Below are positions 42,822-51,152 of a stretch of 64,000 bases of DNA, in pieces. This DNA comes from Conexivisphaerales archaeon (GTDB lineage Archaea > Thermoproteota > Nitrososphaeria > Conexivisphaerales > DTJL01). Below the pieces are notes generated by a model. The model was not told the origin of the DNA and did not search any database. It saw only the letters and a list, made by a program, of their open reading frames with translations. Positions within the stretch are counted from its first letter, which is position 1; every line of letters begins with the position of its first letter. The stretch lies in contig JAVYTR010000002.1 of the NCBI GenBank assembly GCA_038728585.1, positions 124,001 to 188,000 on the forward strand, read 5' to 3'. The translations under genes and the position numbers were made by a program.

Positions 42822-43874
42822 ATGAGCACTAAGATAAAGTTCGGGCTGTTTGACCAGCTCGAGCTACCAGCTGGACAAGATTACGAAACCATGCTCAGGC
42901 AGAAATTTGAGATTGTTAGATTAGCTGACAGGCTGGGATGTTTTGATACCTTCTTCAGCACAGAAAGACATTTCACAAGGCTGTCTGTCAATCTCTCACA
43001 GAGCGCGCTTCTGTCAGCACTGTCTCAGATCACATCACAAATCAGATTATGTGCTCTGGTTTACGTTCTACCGATAAGAAATCCACTGCTTCTCGCAGAA
43101 GAGATCGCTATGCTTGACCATATAACTTCTGGAAGGCTTGAAGTGGGATTCGGAAGCGGTATATCTGAACTTGAGCTTAGATATTTTGGACTTAGTGCTG
43201 AAAGAGCCAGGCTAGTAAGCAGAGAAGCCTTCGATCTTCTCTTCAAATATTTTACTTCTTCATCCAATGAATTCAGCTTCACTGGGAGGTATTTCAAGTA
43301 TCACAACGTCCCAAGGCTGGTAAAGCCGCTTCAGAAACCCCATCCTCCTATTTGGATTCCGTCGCGCAACAGAGAGACTATGAAATGGTTGGGTGGGCTG
43401 GGGCTTAACACAGCTTGGATATTTGATTCATATGAAACAATCAAGACGGCATTTGATGTCTACTGGAAGAATTTCAAACCAAGAAACGGAATGCCCAAGG
43501 TCGGTATAGTCAGACATGTCTTTGTTGCGAAGTCTGACGAAACTGCAATCAGGACAATCAAACCAGCACTGATAAATTACGGAAGAGATGAGAGGTTTCT
43601 GTTCGGAAACAGAAAGAAGTCATACGCTAAGAAGAGAATAGGCTATGAGCCTTTTGACCTGTACGCCTTCGAAGACCCTAACTATATACTCAGCCATGAG
43701 ATTGCGATAGCTGGCTCCCCCAAAACAGTATCAGAGAAGATAAGAAAGGCTATTAGCATAACGGGAGCAAACTATTTCATTCCTTACATGGACTTCGGCA
43801 GTATGAAACATGAAGATGTGCAGGAAAGTCTGCAGCTCTTCTCATCTGAGGTTTATCCTGATTTCAGTGGTTGA
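42822..43874 (+). CDS. Luciferase-like (LLM) flavin/F420 monooxygenase
   Basis: A 350-residue TIM-barrel oxidoreductase of the bacterial-luciferase-like family. The start KIKFGLFDQLE, the TFFSTERHF segment, the YVLPIRNPLLLAEEIAMLDHITSGRLEVGFGSG block (about residues 85-115) and HPPIWIPSRNRET are characteristic. In archaea, relatives use FMN or F420. The substrate cannot be told. It begins 50 bases after the MoxR operon with a TATA-like TGATAATCC about 29 bases upstream and is probably transcribed separately. Confidence 0.85.
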   Translation: MSTKIKFGLFDQLELPAGQDYETMLRQKFEIVRLADRLGCFDTFFSTERHFTRLSVNLSQSALLSALSQITSQIRLCALVYVLPIRNPLLLAEEIAMLDHITSGRLEVGFGSGISELELRYFGLSAERARLVSREAFDLLFKYFTSSSNEFSFTGRYFKYHNVPRLVKPLQKPHPPIWIPSRNRETMKWLGGLGLNTAWIFDSYETIKTAFDVYWKNFKPRNGMPKVGIVRHVFVAKSDETAIRTIKPALINYGRDERFLFGNRKKSYAKKRIGYEPFDLYAFEDPNYILSHEIAIAGSPKTVSEKIRKAISITGANYFIPYMDFGSMKHEDVQESLQLFSSEVYPDFSG

Positions 43875-43887
43875 GTCTGCCAGAATT

Positions 43888-44172
43888 TTAGGTTACCTTT
43901 ACCTTCTCTTTCTGAGGCCTTGATTCCTTCTGCTGCTTCTCGAGTATTTCGATTCTCTTGCTGACTGCAGAGTTTACAGCTTTGAGTAACTCTATTCTTG
44001 CATTCCTGAGATGCACCAGGGAATCATAATACTCGGATGGCCATATTCTTTCAAGAAATTCGTCAAACACTTTGGGCGAGAAAGGCACGAAGACAGGCAC
44101 AGGCATAGGGACAAACGGGTAAGGAGCCCTCCTGCTCTTACCTGTATTCTTGGCAGGTTCTTCTCTCTCCAA
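43888..44172 (-). CDS. Small protein encoded with ArsA, unknown function
   Basis: A 94-residue protein. The first third is basic and proline-rich with VP/FVP repeats (PYPFVPMPVPVFVPF). The middle is an amphipathic helix (YYDSLVHLRNARIELLKAVNSAVSKRIEIL) and the C-terminus is Lys/Glu-rich. I do not recognise a family. It starts two bases after the ArsA-type ATPase stop, so it is almost certainly made together with it and may be a client, targeting or adaptor protein. Confidence 0.6.
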   Translation of the reverse strand: MEREEPAKNTGKSRRAPYPFVPMPVPVFVPFSPKVFDEFLERIWPSEYYDSLVHLRNARIELLKAVNSAVSKRIEILEKQQKESRPQKEKVKVT

Positions 44173-44174
44173 CC

Positions 44175-45347
44175 CTATTCACCGAAGACAATATGGAGAC
44201 TGTTGTTAATAAGCTTCGCTCCTTTTAGTTTGTACTTGAAGGTTATTGCTGGTAGCGGGATAAGCACTTCTGAACGGCCAAAATCCATCTGCAGGTGCAT
44301 TATCAGTTCATCTCCAATTCTCTCAACTTCTATGTTTTCCTTTGCAGGCAGGTTCGCACTCATGACAAGCTCGATTCCGTCTCTTTTGTTGATCACCTGC
44401 AAAGGCTTCCCCATATAGTATATCTTAGAAGGGTCTTCGTCTCCGAAAAGGTCCTTGGAAGCCTGTTCCAAGAGCTCGATGCCCTTCAACTCTTCTCTGT
44501 AGAGTTTCAACCTCTTCACGGGCAGAGGCTGAAAATCAGCCTCGACCCTCCTAGTATTTTCCTCCTGAGCACGCTTCATCTTTGAAAGATATGAGTCCTT
44601 CACTTCATCGGGCATTATTTTGTTCACGATTGCCAAGTCCGTGTTTATGCCATAGATTCCTGACTGCATGTAAGTTCTTTTCGCATTCATAATGCTGAAA
44701 GTGTCAGGGTTCATCACCAGCCTTACACTTGTCTTGCTGTAGTCGGTTAGGAGTCTTCTGACATCCTCCATCTTATCCAGGAGCTCGACCTGCTTGTCTA
44801 TCACATTTCTGGAAGGTAGAGGCATGCCTGTTATCGGTTCAAGCATCCTGCCAAGGTTGGCTGCTGGAGCGATCATCTTCATCAGCCGCCTACTGAACCT
44901 TCCTATCAGGTATGGTAGATAGAGAAGCCTGAGCGCTTCGCCCGATGGTACCATGTCCATGATAAGGACATCATAACTGCTCTTGGAATCGTAATCCTCA
45001 GCTTTAAGAAGGGCTGCCGCTCCAGTGCTACCTGGCATATTTGCGAGTTCGTATGCTACAGTCTCGTCTATGTCTTTGACCTTGAAGAGCTCCACAACAT
45101 ACTCCATTATTGTGGAATAATTTCTCATAGCTTCATCTACAGGGTCTATGTGAACCGCCCATATGTTTTCAGCTATCTTGGTCTCCTTCGCTCCTATTTG
45201 CACTCCAAAGACGTCTGAAAGAGTATGGGCAGGGTCGGAGGACATAAGAAGCGTCTTCAAGCCCATCTCAGAGCATCTTAGGGCTGTTGCAGAAGAGATG
45301 ACAGATTTGCCGACGCCTCCCTTCCCTGTGTAAGCTATTACCCTCAA
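44175..45347 (-). CDS. ArsA/GET3-family ATPase with C-terminal HSP20-like domain
   Basis: A 390-residue protein. Residues 7-15 hold the deviant Walker A TGKGGVGKS, followed by SSDPAHTLSDVFG (switch I type) and VDEAMRNYSTIMEYV, as in ArsA and GET3. A central helical region leads to a C-terminal beta-sandwich of about 75 residues (from DGIELVMSANLPAKEN to the end) that matches the HSP20-like domain attached to many archaeal ArsA homologues. No metal-binding cysteine triad of arsenite pumps is apparent, so protein targeting or chaperoning is more likely than arsenite export. The TTG start at 45347 has a TATA box (TTTTAAAAGG, 45375-45384) about 32 bases upstream. Confidence 0.88.
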   Translation of the reverse strand: MRVIAYTGKGGVGKSVISSATALRCSEMGLKTLLMSSDPAHTLSDVFGVQIGAKETKIAENIWAVHIDPVDEAMRNYSTIMEYVVELFKVKDIDETVAYELANMPGSTGAAALLKAEDYDSKSSYDVLIMDMVPSGEALRLLYLPYLIGRFSRRLMKMIAPAANLGRMLEPITGMPLPSRNVIDKQVELLDKMEDVRRLLTDYSKTSVRLVMNPDTFSIMNAKRTYMQSGIYGINTDLAIVNKIMPDEVKDSYLSKMKRAQEENTRRVEADFQPLPVKRLKLYREELKGIELLEQASKDLFGDEDPSKIYYMGKPLQVINKRDGIELVMSANLPAKENIEVERIGDELIMHLQMDFGRSEVLIPLPAITFKYKLKGAKLINNSLHIVFGE

Positions 45348-45420
45348 TTGAATCGCTCTGCTTAACTTCAGTCTCCTTTTAAAACATGCTCAGATTCTTC
45401 TGGATGATTATGGTAAATGG

Positions 45421-46779
45421 CTAGGCTTCTGCGGATTTGCCCAGAAGTCTGTACAGCAGTATCAGCAAGGACGATGTGTATGAGAGAGCTGCAATTGTAA
45501 CAAGGTACTCTCTGACAGGATGAAGCAGACTTAGATTACCTTGCAACGTAAAAAGAGCTGATATCCCTGCGCTGCTCCCTGCTACAAATATAGGGAAGCT
45601 GGATAAACCTATCACCAAAGCCATATTTCTCAGCATGAACAGAGTCCCGCTGGCCAGCGACCTGTTCCTTTCTCCTCCCTCGTTAACAGCCAGAACTGTT
45701 GAAGCAGTCCAGAAGAGAGTACCTCCTACTCCTGACAGAAACAGAATGATGAAGATGGATAAAACTGAGGTGTTGAGTATTGCGTATGAGAGGGTCAGAA
45801 CGCAGCTACCCTGCAGTAGCAGACCACTCAGCATGATGATAGTCCCCTTTCTGGTTCTGTCGTACAGGTAACCACCCAAAGGGCTTGTAATGAGAGAAGC
45901 TGAAGGATTGGCTGCCAGCACCATGCCAGCAGTAAGTGGAGATAGCCTTGCATCTGATTGCAGGTAGATGCTCATCGCATAGCTTACAGCGAAGAAGGAA
46001 AGGGCCTGAAGGGATGTTGCGGCCAGAAGAAGCGAGTAATTCCTGTTCCTGAGGAGGGATGCAGGGACAAGAGGAGTCTTTATCTGGCTCAGTGCAAAGA
46101 CAGGAGATAGCAGACCGGCAGCTGCGAGCCAGAATGAGTTTAGGAAAGATATTCCGGCTGTGAGAGGGACAATGAAGAGAAGAAAACCGACTATGTTGCC
46201 GATGTTTACCTTTGTCGACTTTTCTCCTGAATCTGCAGGTATATGCCCTATGCCAAGCATTATGGCTATGATTCCTATCGGTATGTTGATCAGGAAGATG
46301 TAGCGCCAATCAAAGGATACGAGCACGCCTCCCAGAACAGGTCCTACAAGCGCACCTACTGACCAGGCTATCGAATTTATTCCTATTGCTTTGCCATGCT
46401 CGCTGCTTGGGAATGCGCTGAGCAGTATAGGTATGCCAACTGTGCCCATGATTCCTCCTCCCACCCCTTCCACTGCTCTGAAGATTATAGCAGTCAGTAC
46501 ATTTGGTGAGAAAGCTATTACAAGCGATGATAATGTGAACGTTGCAAACCCTGCGAGATACAGTTTCTTCTTACCAAACCTTGTTGCCATGCCTCCGCTC
46601 GGGACCATCGTTGACGTTGTGGCAATGAGGTAGACTACGATTACAAGTGTCAGATATCCCAGGCCTGTATTAAAGTATGAAGCCATTGCAGGAATTGCAA
46701 GGTAGACTATCGTGGAATCAAGCGCTGTCATCAGAGCCCCCAAAGTTGTTACCGAAAGTACGGTGTATTTGGACGGCAC
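45421..46779 (-). CDS. MFS drug-resistance-type transporter (DHA2-like)
   Basis: A 452-residue carrier with 13-14 predicted helices. Helix 1 has the DHA2 motif TALDSTIVYLAIPAM, followed by the GGMATRFGKKKLYL loop and, in helix 5, the antiporter motif GIN-SIAWSVGALVGPVLGG. This set marks the EmrB/QacA proton-antiporter family exporting drugs or metabolites. It is a single-gene unit with about 200 non-coding bases upstream. Confidence 0.88.
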   Translation of the reverse strand: MPSKYTVLSVTTLGALMTALDSTIVYLAIPAMASYFNTGLGYLTLVIVVYLIATTSTMVPSGGMATRFGKKKLYLAGFATFTLSSLVIAFSPNVLTAIIFRAVEGVGGGIMGTVGIPILLSAFPSSEHGKAIGINSIAWSVGALVGPVLGGVLVSFDWRYIFLINIPIGIIAIMLGIGHIPADSGEKSTKVNIGNIVGFLLFIVPLTAGISFLNSFWLAAAGLLSPVFALSQIKTPLVPASLLRNRNYSLLLAATSLQALSFFAVSYAMSIYLQSDARLSPLTAGMVLAANPSASLITSPLGGYLYDRTRKGTIIMLSGLLLQGSCVLTLSYAILNTSVLSIFIILFLSGVGGTLFWTASTVLAVNEGGERNRSLASGTLFMLRNMALVIGLSSFPIFVAGSSAGISALFTLQGNLSLLHPVREYLVTIAALSYTSSLLILLYRLLGKSAEA

Positions 46780-46952
46780 TTCTTGACCCCCGAGCTGATA
46801 TCATATTTAACCTGTAAGCTGGAAGTCATTAGCCTGAGACTGACATAAAAGATGAAACGTCATGATGTTCAAGGGACACGGACCTTTGAGCATTAGATAA
46901 GGCATGTGAGAAAAAGAAAAGAATGAACGAACTATTTGGATAGGTATTTCAT

Positions 46953-46961
46953 CTTAAATAC
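46953..46961 (+). promoter_or_regulatory. TATA box of the Mrr-like nuclease gene
   Basis: CTTAAATAC is centred 28 bases before ATG 46985. Confidence 0.45.
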
Positions 46962-46984
46962 TTCCTAGTCCTATCAGGGCTGCA

Positions 46985-47413
46985 ATGGGCAGAGACCTGG
47001 AATCTGAAGTTTCGAAAATGAATTGGAAGGAGTTCGAGCTTCTCGCAGATGATATCTTTTCTTCATACGGAATGCAGACTATAAGAAATTATAGGCTGAA
47101 TAAGCCAAGAATCGAGGTAGACCTGATAGCAATCGACGAAGATTTTGCTTTCTGTGTAGACTGCAAGCACTGGAGGAGAACAGTTGGTGAAGCTACCATG
47201 CTCAGAATCGGAGATTCACAAGTCAGGAGAGCTAGAGCAGTGCTTAGGAAGTTTTCTTCGTTGAAAAGGGTTCTCCCTATGGTCTTGACTAGATATGATG
47301 AACAGTTGTTTGTTCTTTCGAGCGGCGTGCCTGTTGTGCCGATATCAAGGTTGAGAGGTTTTCTGGCAGAGTGGGAAGGTTATCAGGACAGAATGCTTGT
47401 TCTCGAAAGGTGA
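46985..47413 (+). CDS. PD-(D/E)xK nuclease, restriction-endonuclease-like
   Basis: A 142-residue single-domain nuclease. The catalytic set is visible: Glu in EFELLADDIF, IEVDLIAIDEDFAFCVDCKHW with the metal Asp and the D-C-K end of the PD-(D/E)xK motif, then a Gln-containing helix (SQVRRARAVL). This is the fold of Mrr-type and archaeal repair nucleases. Without a DNA-binding or ATPase partner in the window, defence and repair are both possible. Confidence 0.7.
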   Translation: MGRDLESEVSKMNWKEFELLADDIFSSYGMQTIRNYRLNKPRIEVDLIAIDEDFAFCVDCKHWRRTVGEATMLRIGDSQVRRARAVLRKFSSLKRVLPMVLTRYDEQLFVLSSGVPVVPISRLRGFLAEWEGYQDRMLVLER

Positions 47414-47514
47414 AGTCAAGAAGTTAGTCAATGATACCTGAGCAGCAAAGATTTGAGAAGTGAAATGTATCATGGATAAGAATAAACTCCTGAAACTGAA
47501 ATATTTGACATCTT

Positions 47515-48675
47515 TCAGCCTTCTGCCCTTTTTTTATTCTTATGCACCCAAGTGAGAAGAAACATCAGAGCTGACAAAATGAGCATTGCTATCCACGAGC
47601 CACGAGGCCCAAGTGAAGAGCCCTGTAAAGTAGAACCTAGCCAAGAGGCCATAGACCTACCAGCAGTTGCAGTTGCAGAATAATAACCCTGATAAGAGCC
47701 TTTTCTTGTTTGAGGTGCTGCCCTTGTGATCCAGATTTGCGATGGAACGACGAAGAGTATTTCGGAAAGGGTGATCACTGCCATCGAGACAAATAAATGA
47801 ATGCTGTTTGAAGTATAGAAGAGCAAGATGAAAGACAGAGCAGCAACAACAGATGAAAGCAGAATCACGTTATGTGAACCAAACCTTCTGAGCAGCCTCA
47901 TGACTGGCAGTTGCAAAGCTACTATTAGCAATCCGCTGAAAGAAAACAGGTAGCCCACGACTAAACTGCTCACACCCAGAAAGTAACCGGCATAGAGAGC
48001 GAAAGGCTGTATGTCTTGGCCTATAACGACGTAACCCAAAACGCAGATCAATATGAAGAATATGACGTTTCTGTCAGGAACTGGGCTATGCTTCTCCCTC
48101 TGCAGGTGGTATGTCGCCTCATTCAGCTTGTATGTTGTCAAGAACGTAAGGAGAGAGGTTAACCCACTGAAGACGAAGAGAAACGGGTAACCTGTGTAAG
48201 ACACAAGTACCCCTCCAAGTGCAGGACCCACCGCGAAACCCAGATTCGATGCCATTGCAAGCAGAGAAAAGTTTGTAATAGAATCCGTCTTCTCCTCTGC
48301 CAGAAGCGCAGCCTGCGCAGGCATTGAGAATCCTCTGAGCAGAGAGAAGAGTGGATATGTGAATACTATGACAGGCACGGATGCGTTTATCACAAGCAGG
48401 AATGCCATGTAGAACGAAGAAGCTAATCCGAACAGATAGCCTGCTGCTAAAGTCCTCTTTGGTCCCCAGAAATCAGACACATACCCAGCTATTACCTGCG
48501 AAGCAAGCGAAGCTAGACCTTGCAGAAGATACATGATACCTATGAGGAAAAGAGGTGCGTCACGCTGTACAGCTAGGTATATTGCAAGAAAAGGTATCGT
48601 TGCAGAGAAGCCTACAGACGTTATCATCCTGCCAAAAGTGATGTAGCGCGCATTCTTTGTTATTTCATTGAACAT
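47515..48675 (-). CDS. MFS transporter
   Basis: A 386-residue, 12-helix carrier. The loop after helix 2 reads GYVSDFWGPKRTLAAG, a normal MFS G-x3-D-x2-G-x-K/R-R/K motif, and a related MRLLRRFGSHN loop lies in the second half. The substrate is unknown. It is divergent from the adenine phosphoribosyltransferase gene, which starts about 100 bases away, so a nucleobase or nucleoside cargo is conceivable but unproven. Confidence 0.82.
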   Translation of the reverse strand: MFNEITKNARYITFGRMITSVGFSATIPFLAIYLAVQRDAPLFLIGIMYLLQGLASLASQVIAGYVSDFWGPKRTLAAGYLFGLASSFYMAFLLVINASVPVIVFTYPLFSLLRGFSMPAQAALLAEEKTDSITNFSLLAMASNLGFAVGPALGGVLVSYTGYPFLFVFSGLTSLLTFLTTYKLNEATYHLQREKHSPVPDRNVIFFILICVLGYVVIGQDIQPFALYAGYFLGVSSLVVGYLFSFSGLLIVALQLPVMRLLRRFGSHNVILLSSVVAALSFILLFYTSNSIHLFVSMAVITLSEILFVVPSQIWITRAAPQTRKGSYQGYYSATATAGRSMASWLGSTLQGSSLGPRGSWIAMLILSALMFLLTWVHKNKKRAEG

Positions 48676-48745
48676 TCATGGTCTCTCTGCGCAGAGACGC
48701 CAGAACCAAGGGATTAAATTCTTTGAGCCTTTATCCACACAAACG

Positions 48746-48757
48746 GCTAAATAAACC
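48746..48757 (+). promoter_or_regulatory. TATA box of the APRT gene
   Basis: GCTAAATAAACC is centred 26 bases before TTG 48777 and lies after the earlier ATG 48678, which excludes that ATG from the transcript. Confidence 0.5.
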
Positions 48758-48776
48758 ATTCAACGAGTCCTTGGGG

Positions 48777-49331
48777 TTGAGGATAGCTAATCCTGAAGAA
48801 CTAAAAAAGTTGATACGCCAACTGCCTGACTATCCTGTTAAAGGAGTTATCTTCCTAGACATAACACCTGTCTTCAAGAATGCCGAAGCTATGAAGTATG
48901 TGATCGATGAACAGTCCAAGCTATTCAGGAAGGGAGAGATAGACCTAGTCGCAGGAGTAGAAGCAAGGGGGTTTATAGTAGGTGCACCCCTGGCATACAG
49001 GCTTGGAGTAGGGTTTGTACCCATCCGTAAGCCAGGAAAGCTACCATGGAAGAAGAAGAAAGTAACGTACCAGCTTGAATATGGGGAAGAAGCGGTGGAG
49101 ATCCATATAGACGCAGTGGAAAAAGGTCAGAAAGTGCTTCTCGTCGACGACCTATTGGCTACAGGCGGAACTGCAAGAGCAGCAGCTTCGTTGATAGAAG
49201 AACTGGGCGGCAGAGTAGCTGGTATATCGTTTATAGTCGAGCTTGAGCATCTGAGGGGAAGAGAAAAGTTGACAGGCTATAAGGTGCATAGCTTGGTAAG
49301 ATACAGAAAGGGCGACGGTGTGCTTGTCTGA
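48777..49331 (+). CDS. apt: Adenine phosphoribosyltransferase
   Basis: A 184-residue purine phosphoribosyltransferase. The family start PDYPVKGVIFLDITPVF is present, with GVEARGFIVGAPLAY in the middle and the PRPP-binding motif VLLVDDLLATGGTA near residue 125, as in APRT. It should make AMP from adenine and PRPP, feeding the AMP pathway in which form III RuBisCO works. TTG 48777 is preferred: it gives the usual family length and has a TATA box at the right distance, whereas an ATG at 48678 would add 33 unrelated residues from upstream of that box. Confidence 0.88.
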   Translation: MRIANPEELKKLIRQLPDYPVKGVIFLDITPVFKNAEAMKYVIDEQSKLFRKGEIDLVAGVEARGFIVGAPLAYRLGVGFVPIRKPGKLPWKKKKVTYQLEYGEEAVEIHIDAVEKGQKVLLVDDLLATGGTARAAASLIEELGGRVAGISFIVELEHLRGREKLTGYKVHSLVRYRKGDGVLV

Positions 49332-49385
49332 GGCCTTCGAATGTTGAAGGAATTGCTCGTTTTTCAGCTATAAAATCGGCACAAT

Positions 49386-50153
49386 CTATTTCAGTATAAT
49401 GACAGTCTCTCCCTTATGCATTTCTTTGGGAGCACCTTTCCGATAAGAAGAAATCTCCATGTAGCCAGTGCTTCCTTCCACCAATCCCAAATCCTTCATC
49501 TCTGCATAAGATGGTGATAATCGAGCCATCCATTCTGTGTTAGCCACTCTTATGTAAAACTCTTTTTTACCTCGAGCCCAGCTTCTAAAGTCCTTACCAA
49601 TGACGTTCAGTATTGCGTTTCCAAAGTGGTCAACATGCAACACAGTTGCGTTAATTCTGCTCCTGAAGTAATCAGGGGCAGGAAAGGTAAACCTTTCTAT
49701 TCTGTTAACCTTTGGTCCAATTTCCGAAAAATCCAATCCGAGCGAGAGATGGGCCGCTGCAGGAGCGAATACATCCCTTCCGTCGAAAGTACTCCCTCTC
49801 CTGAGTATTATCTTTTCAGAGGTTATCTGTCTGATTTCTTCAATCCGATTGCTGTTGGCAGCTTCGTAAAGCAGCCCGTTATCAGGGCCTATCAATGTGC
49901 AGGTTCCTGTTTTGATGGCTATAGCTTTCCTGCTTGTGGCTACTCCAGGGTCTACCACTCCTATCAGGATGGTACCAGCCGGGACGAACTTTGTAGCTTG
50001 CTGCAGCAGAAAGGAACCATCCCAGATGTCGTACTTCTCAACACTGTGGGTTATGTCATATATTTCGGCTTCAGGGTTTATTCCCTTGATAACTGATTTC
50101 ATCTGGAAGACGTAGTGATCCTCTTCTCCAAAATCGGTGAGAATTCCTATCAT
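49386..50153 (-). CDS. SAM hydrolase family protein (DUF62, SAM hydroxide adenosyltransferase)
   Basis: A 255-residue protein of the DUF62 family related to fluorinase and chlorinase. Signatures are ILTDFGEEDHYV at the start, VVDPGVA near residue 67, GPDNGLLYEAA near residue 89, TFDGRDVFAPAAAH near residue 122 and HVDHFGNAILN near residue 175, the catalytic Asp/Arg/His set of the hydroxide-adding branch. The reaction is S-adenosylmethionine to adenosine and methionine. Its product adenosine links it to the purine genes of the window. Confidence 0.88.
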   Translation of the reverse strand: MIGILTDFGEEDHYVFQMKSVIKGINPEAEIYDITHSVEKYDIWDGSFLLQQATKFVPAGTILIGVVDPGVATSRKAIAIKTGTCTLIGPDNGLLYEAANSNRIEEIRQITSEKIILRRGSTFDGRDVFAPAAAHLSLGLDFSEIGPKVNRIERFTFPAPDYFRSRINATVLHVDHFGNAILNVIGKDFRSWARGKKEFYIRVANTEWMARLSPSYAEMKDLGLVEGSTGYMEISSYRKGAPKEMHKGETVIILK

Positions 50154-50192
50154 AGCTTCAGAACATGGAAGAAAAAGGTTAAAATTAATTTT

Positions 50193-51143
50193 TTAGCCGC
50201 TAGTCAGCATGAATTCTTTTACTCTTCCATCTTCCAGGTCTACAAGGGCTCCCCTCAACATTCCTTCCCCGTAATCGCTGCCAGGATTAAGGCAGAGGGT
50301 TCTTCCCAGCCAGGAAAAACCTCTGGATTCATGGATATGACCGTGCAGACCTAGCAGAGGCTGGTATTTTTCAATGCTGGCTCTTACAGCCTTACTTCCC
50401 ACGTTAACAACCTTCACCATCCCGAGCCCAGACCTCTCGTATTCAAGTTGTGAATTGACTGCGGGAGCCTTGTCCAGCTCTGTGCCGAAAGGAGGTACGT
50501 GGAGGTTGAATATGCTGGTTTGAGGGTTCTTGAGCTGTACAGCAAGACGCTCTATCATCTCAAGCAATTTCTCCTCGCTGACTTCTCTAGGACTCTTCCA
50601 TGGTGTGGGGTTTGCATAGCCTAAGGTTATCATTTCATACCCTCCAGGCAACTCCACAACCCTATCTTCTGGGTTTATCACGTGCTCAGTGTCTTTGAGA
50701 AGAGAATCCATTTCGAACTTATCGTCGTTGCCAGGAGATATGTAGCAGATAACGTCGCTTCCCTTTAACCTCTCGTTTGCGAGCTCCATCCAAGACCTGA
50801 GGACAGAAAGCATCTGGTCCATGAATATCTTCTCTACCGCTTGAGGATCATCAGCCAGTTTCTGCAATTCATCAGGGGTAGTCATGAAATAATAGAGCCC
50901 GTTGTTCCTCATAGATGTTAGATAGTCCTGCAGTTCCTTTTTCTTTACAGTCATCTCCTGCCCCTGGAAGTTCAGCCTGTATTTATCGTCAGAAATCTGA
51001 ACAACAGGGACTAGTGCTTTCCCTGTTATATCTCCACCCAGTATAAGAATATTGGCATTGTAAAATTTTGCCGCATTAAGGAACTTGCGGAAGCATCGCT
51101 CGGAGCCGTGCACATCGCTAACAAAAAATATCCTTGTCTTCAC
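50193..51143 (-). CDS. Calcineurin-like metallophosphoesterase
   Basis: A 316-residue phosphoesterase with the full two-metal site: SDVHGSERC (D-x-H), ILGGDITG, SPGNDDKF (GND where the family often has GNH), NLHVPPFG and the closing GLHGHIHESRG. An insertion of about 70 residues between the second and third motifs contains a helical segment. It ends in the protein strand VNVGS and a DLEDGRVKEF tail typical of YfcE-like enzymes. The substrate is unknown. It starts nine bases after the stop of the APC permease gene upstream on the same strand, so the two may be co-transcribed. Confidence 0.85.
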   Translation of the reverse strand: MKTRIFFVSDVHGSERCFRKFLNAAKFYNANILILGGDITGKALVPVVQISDDKYRLNFQGQEMTVKKKELQDYLTSMRNNGLYYFMTTPDELQKLADDPQAVEKIFMDQMLSVLRSWMELANERLKGSDVICYISPGNDDKFEMDSLLKDTEHVINPEDRVVELPGGYEMITLGYANPTPWKSPREVSEEKLLEMIERLAVQLKNPQTSIFNLHVPPFGTELDKAPAVNSQLEYERSGLGMVKVVNVGSKAVRASIEKYQPLLGLHGHIHESRGFSWLGRTLCLNPGSDYGEGMLRGALVDLEDGRVKEFMLTSG

Positions 51144-51152
51144 TTTCTCTAC

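Noticed and set aside
44175-45347. An arsenite pump ATPase.
   Set aside because: The ArsA fold is clear, but there is no cysteine triad for arsenite and no arsB or arsR nearby, so arsenite export is not claimed.
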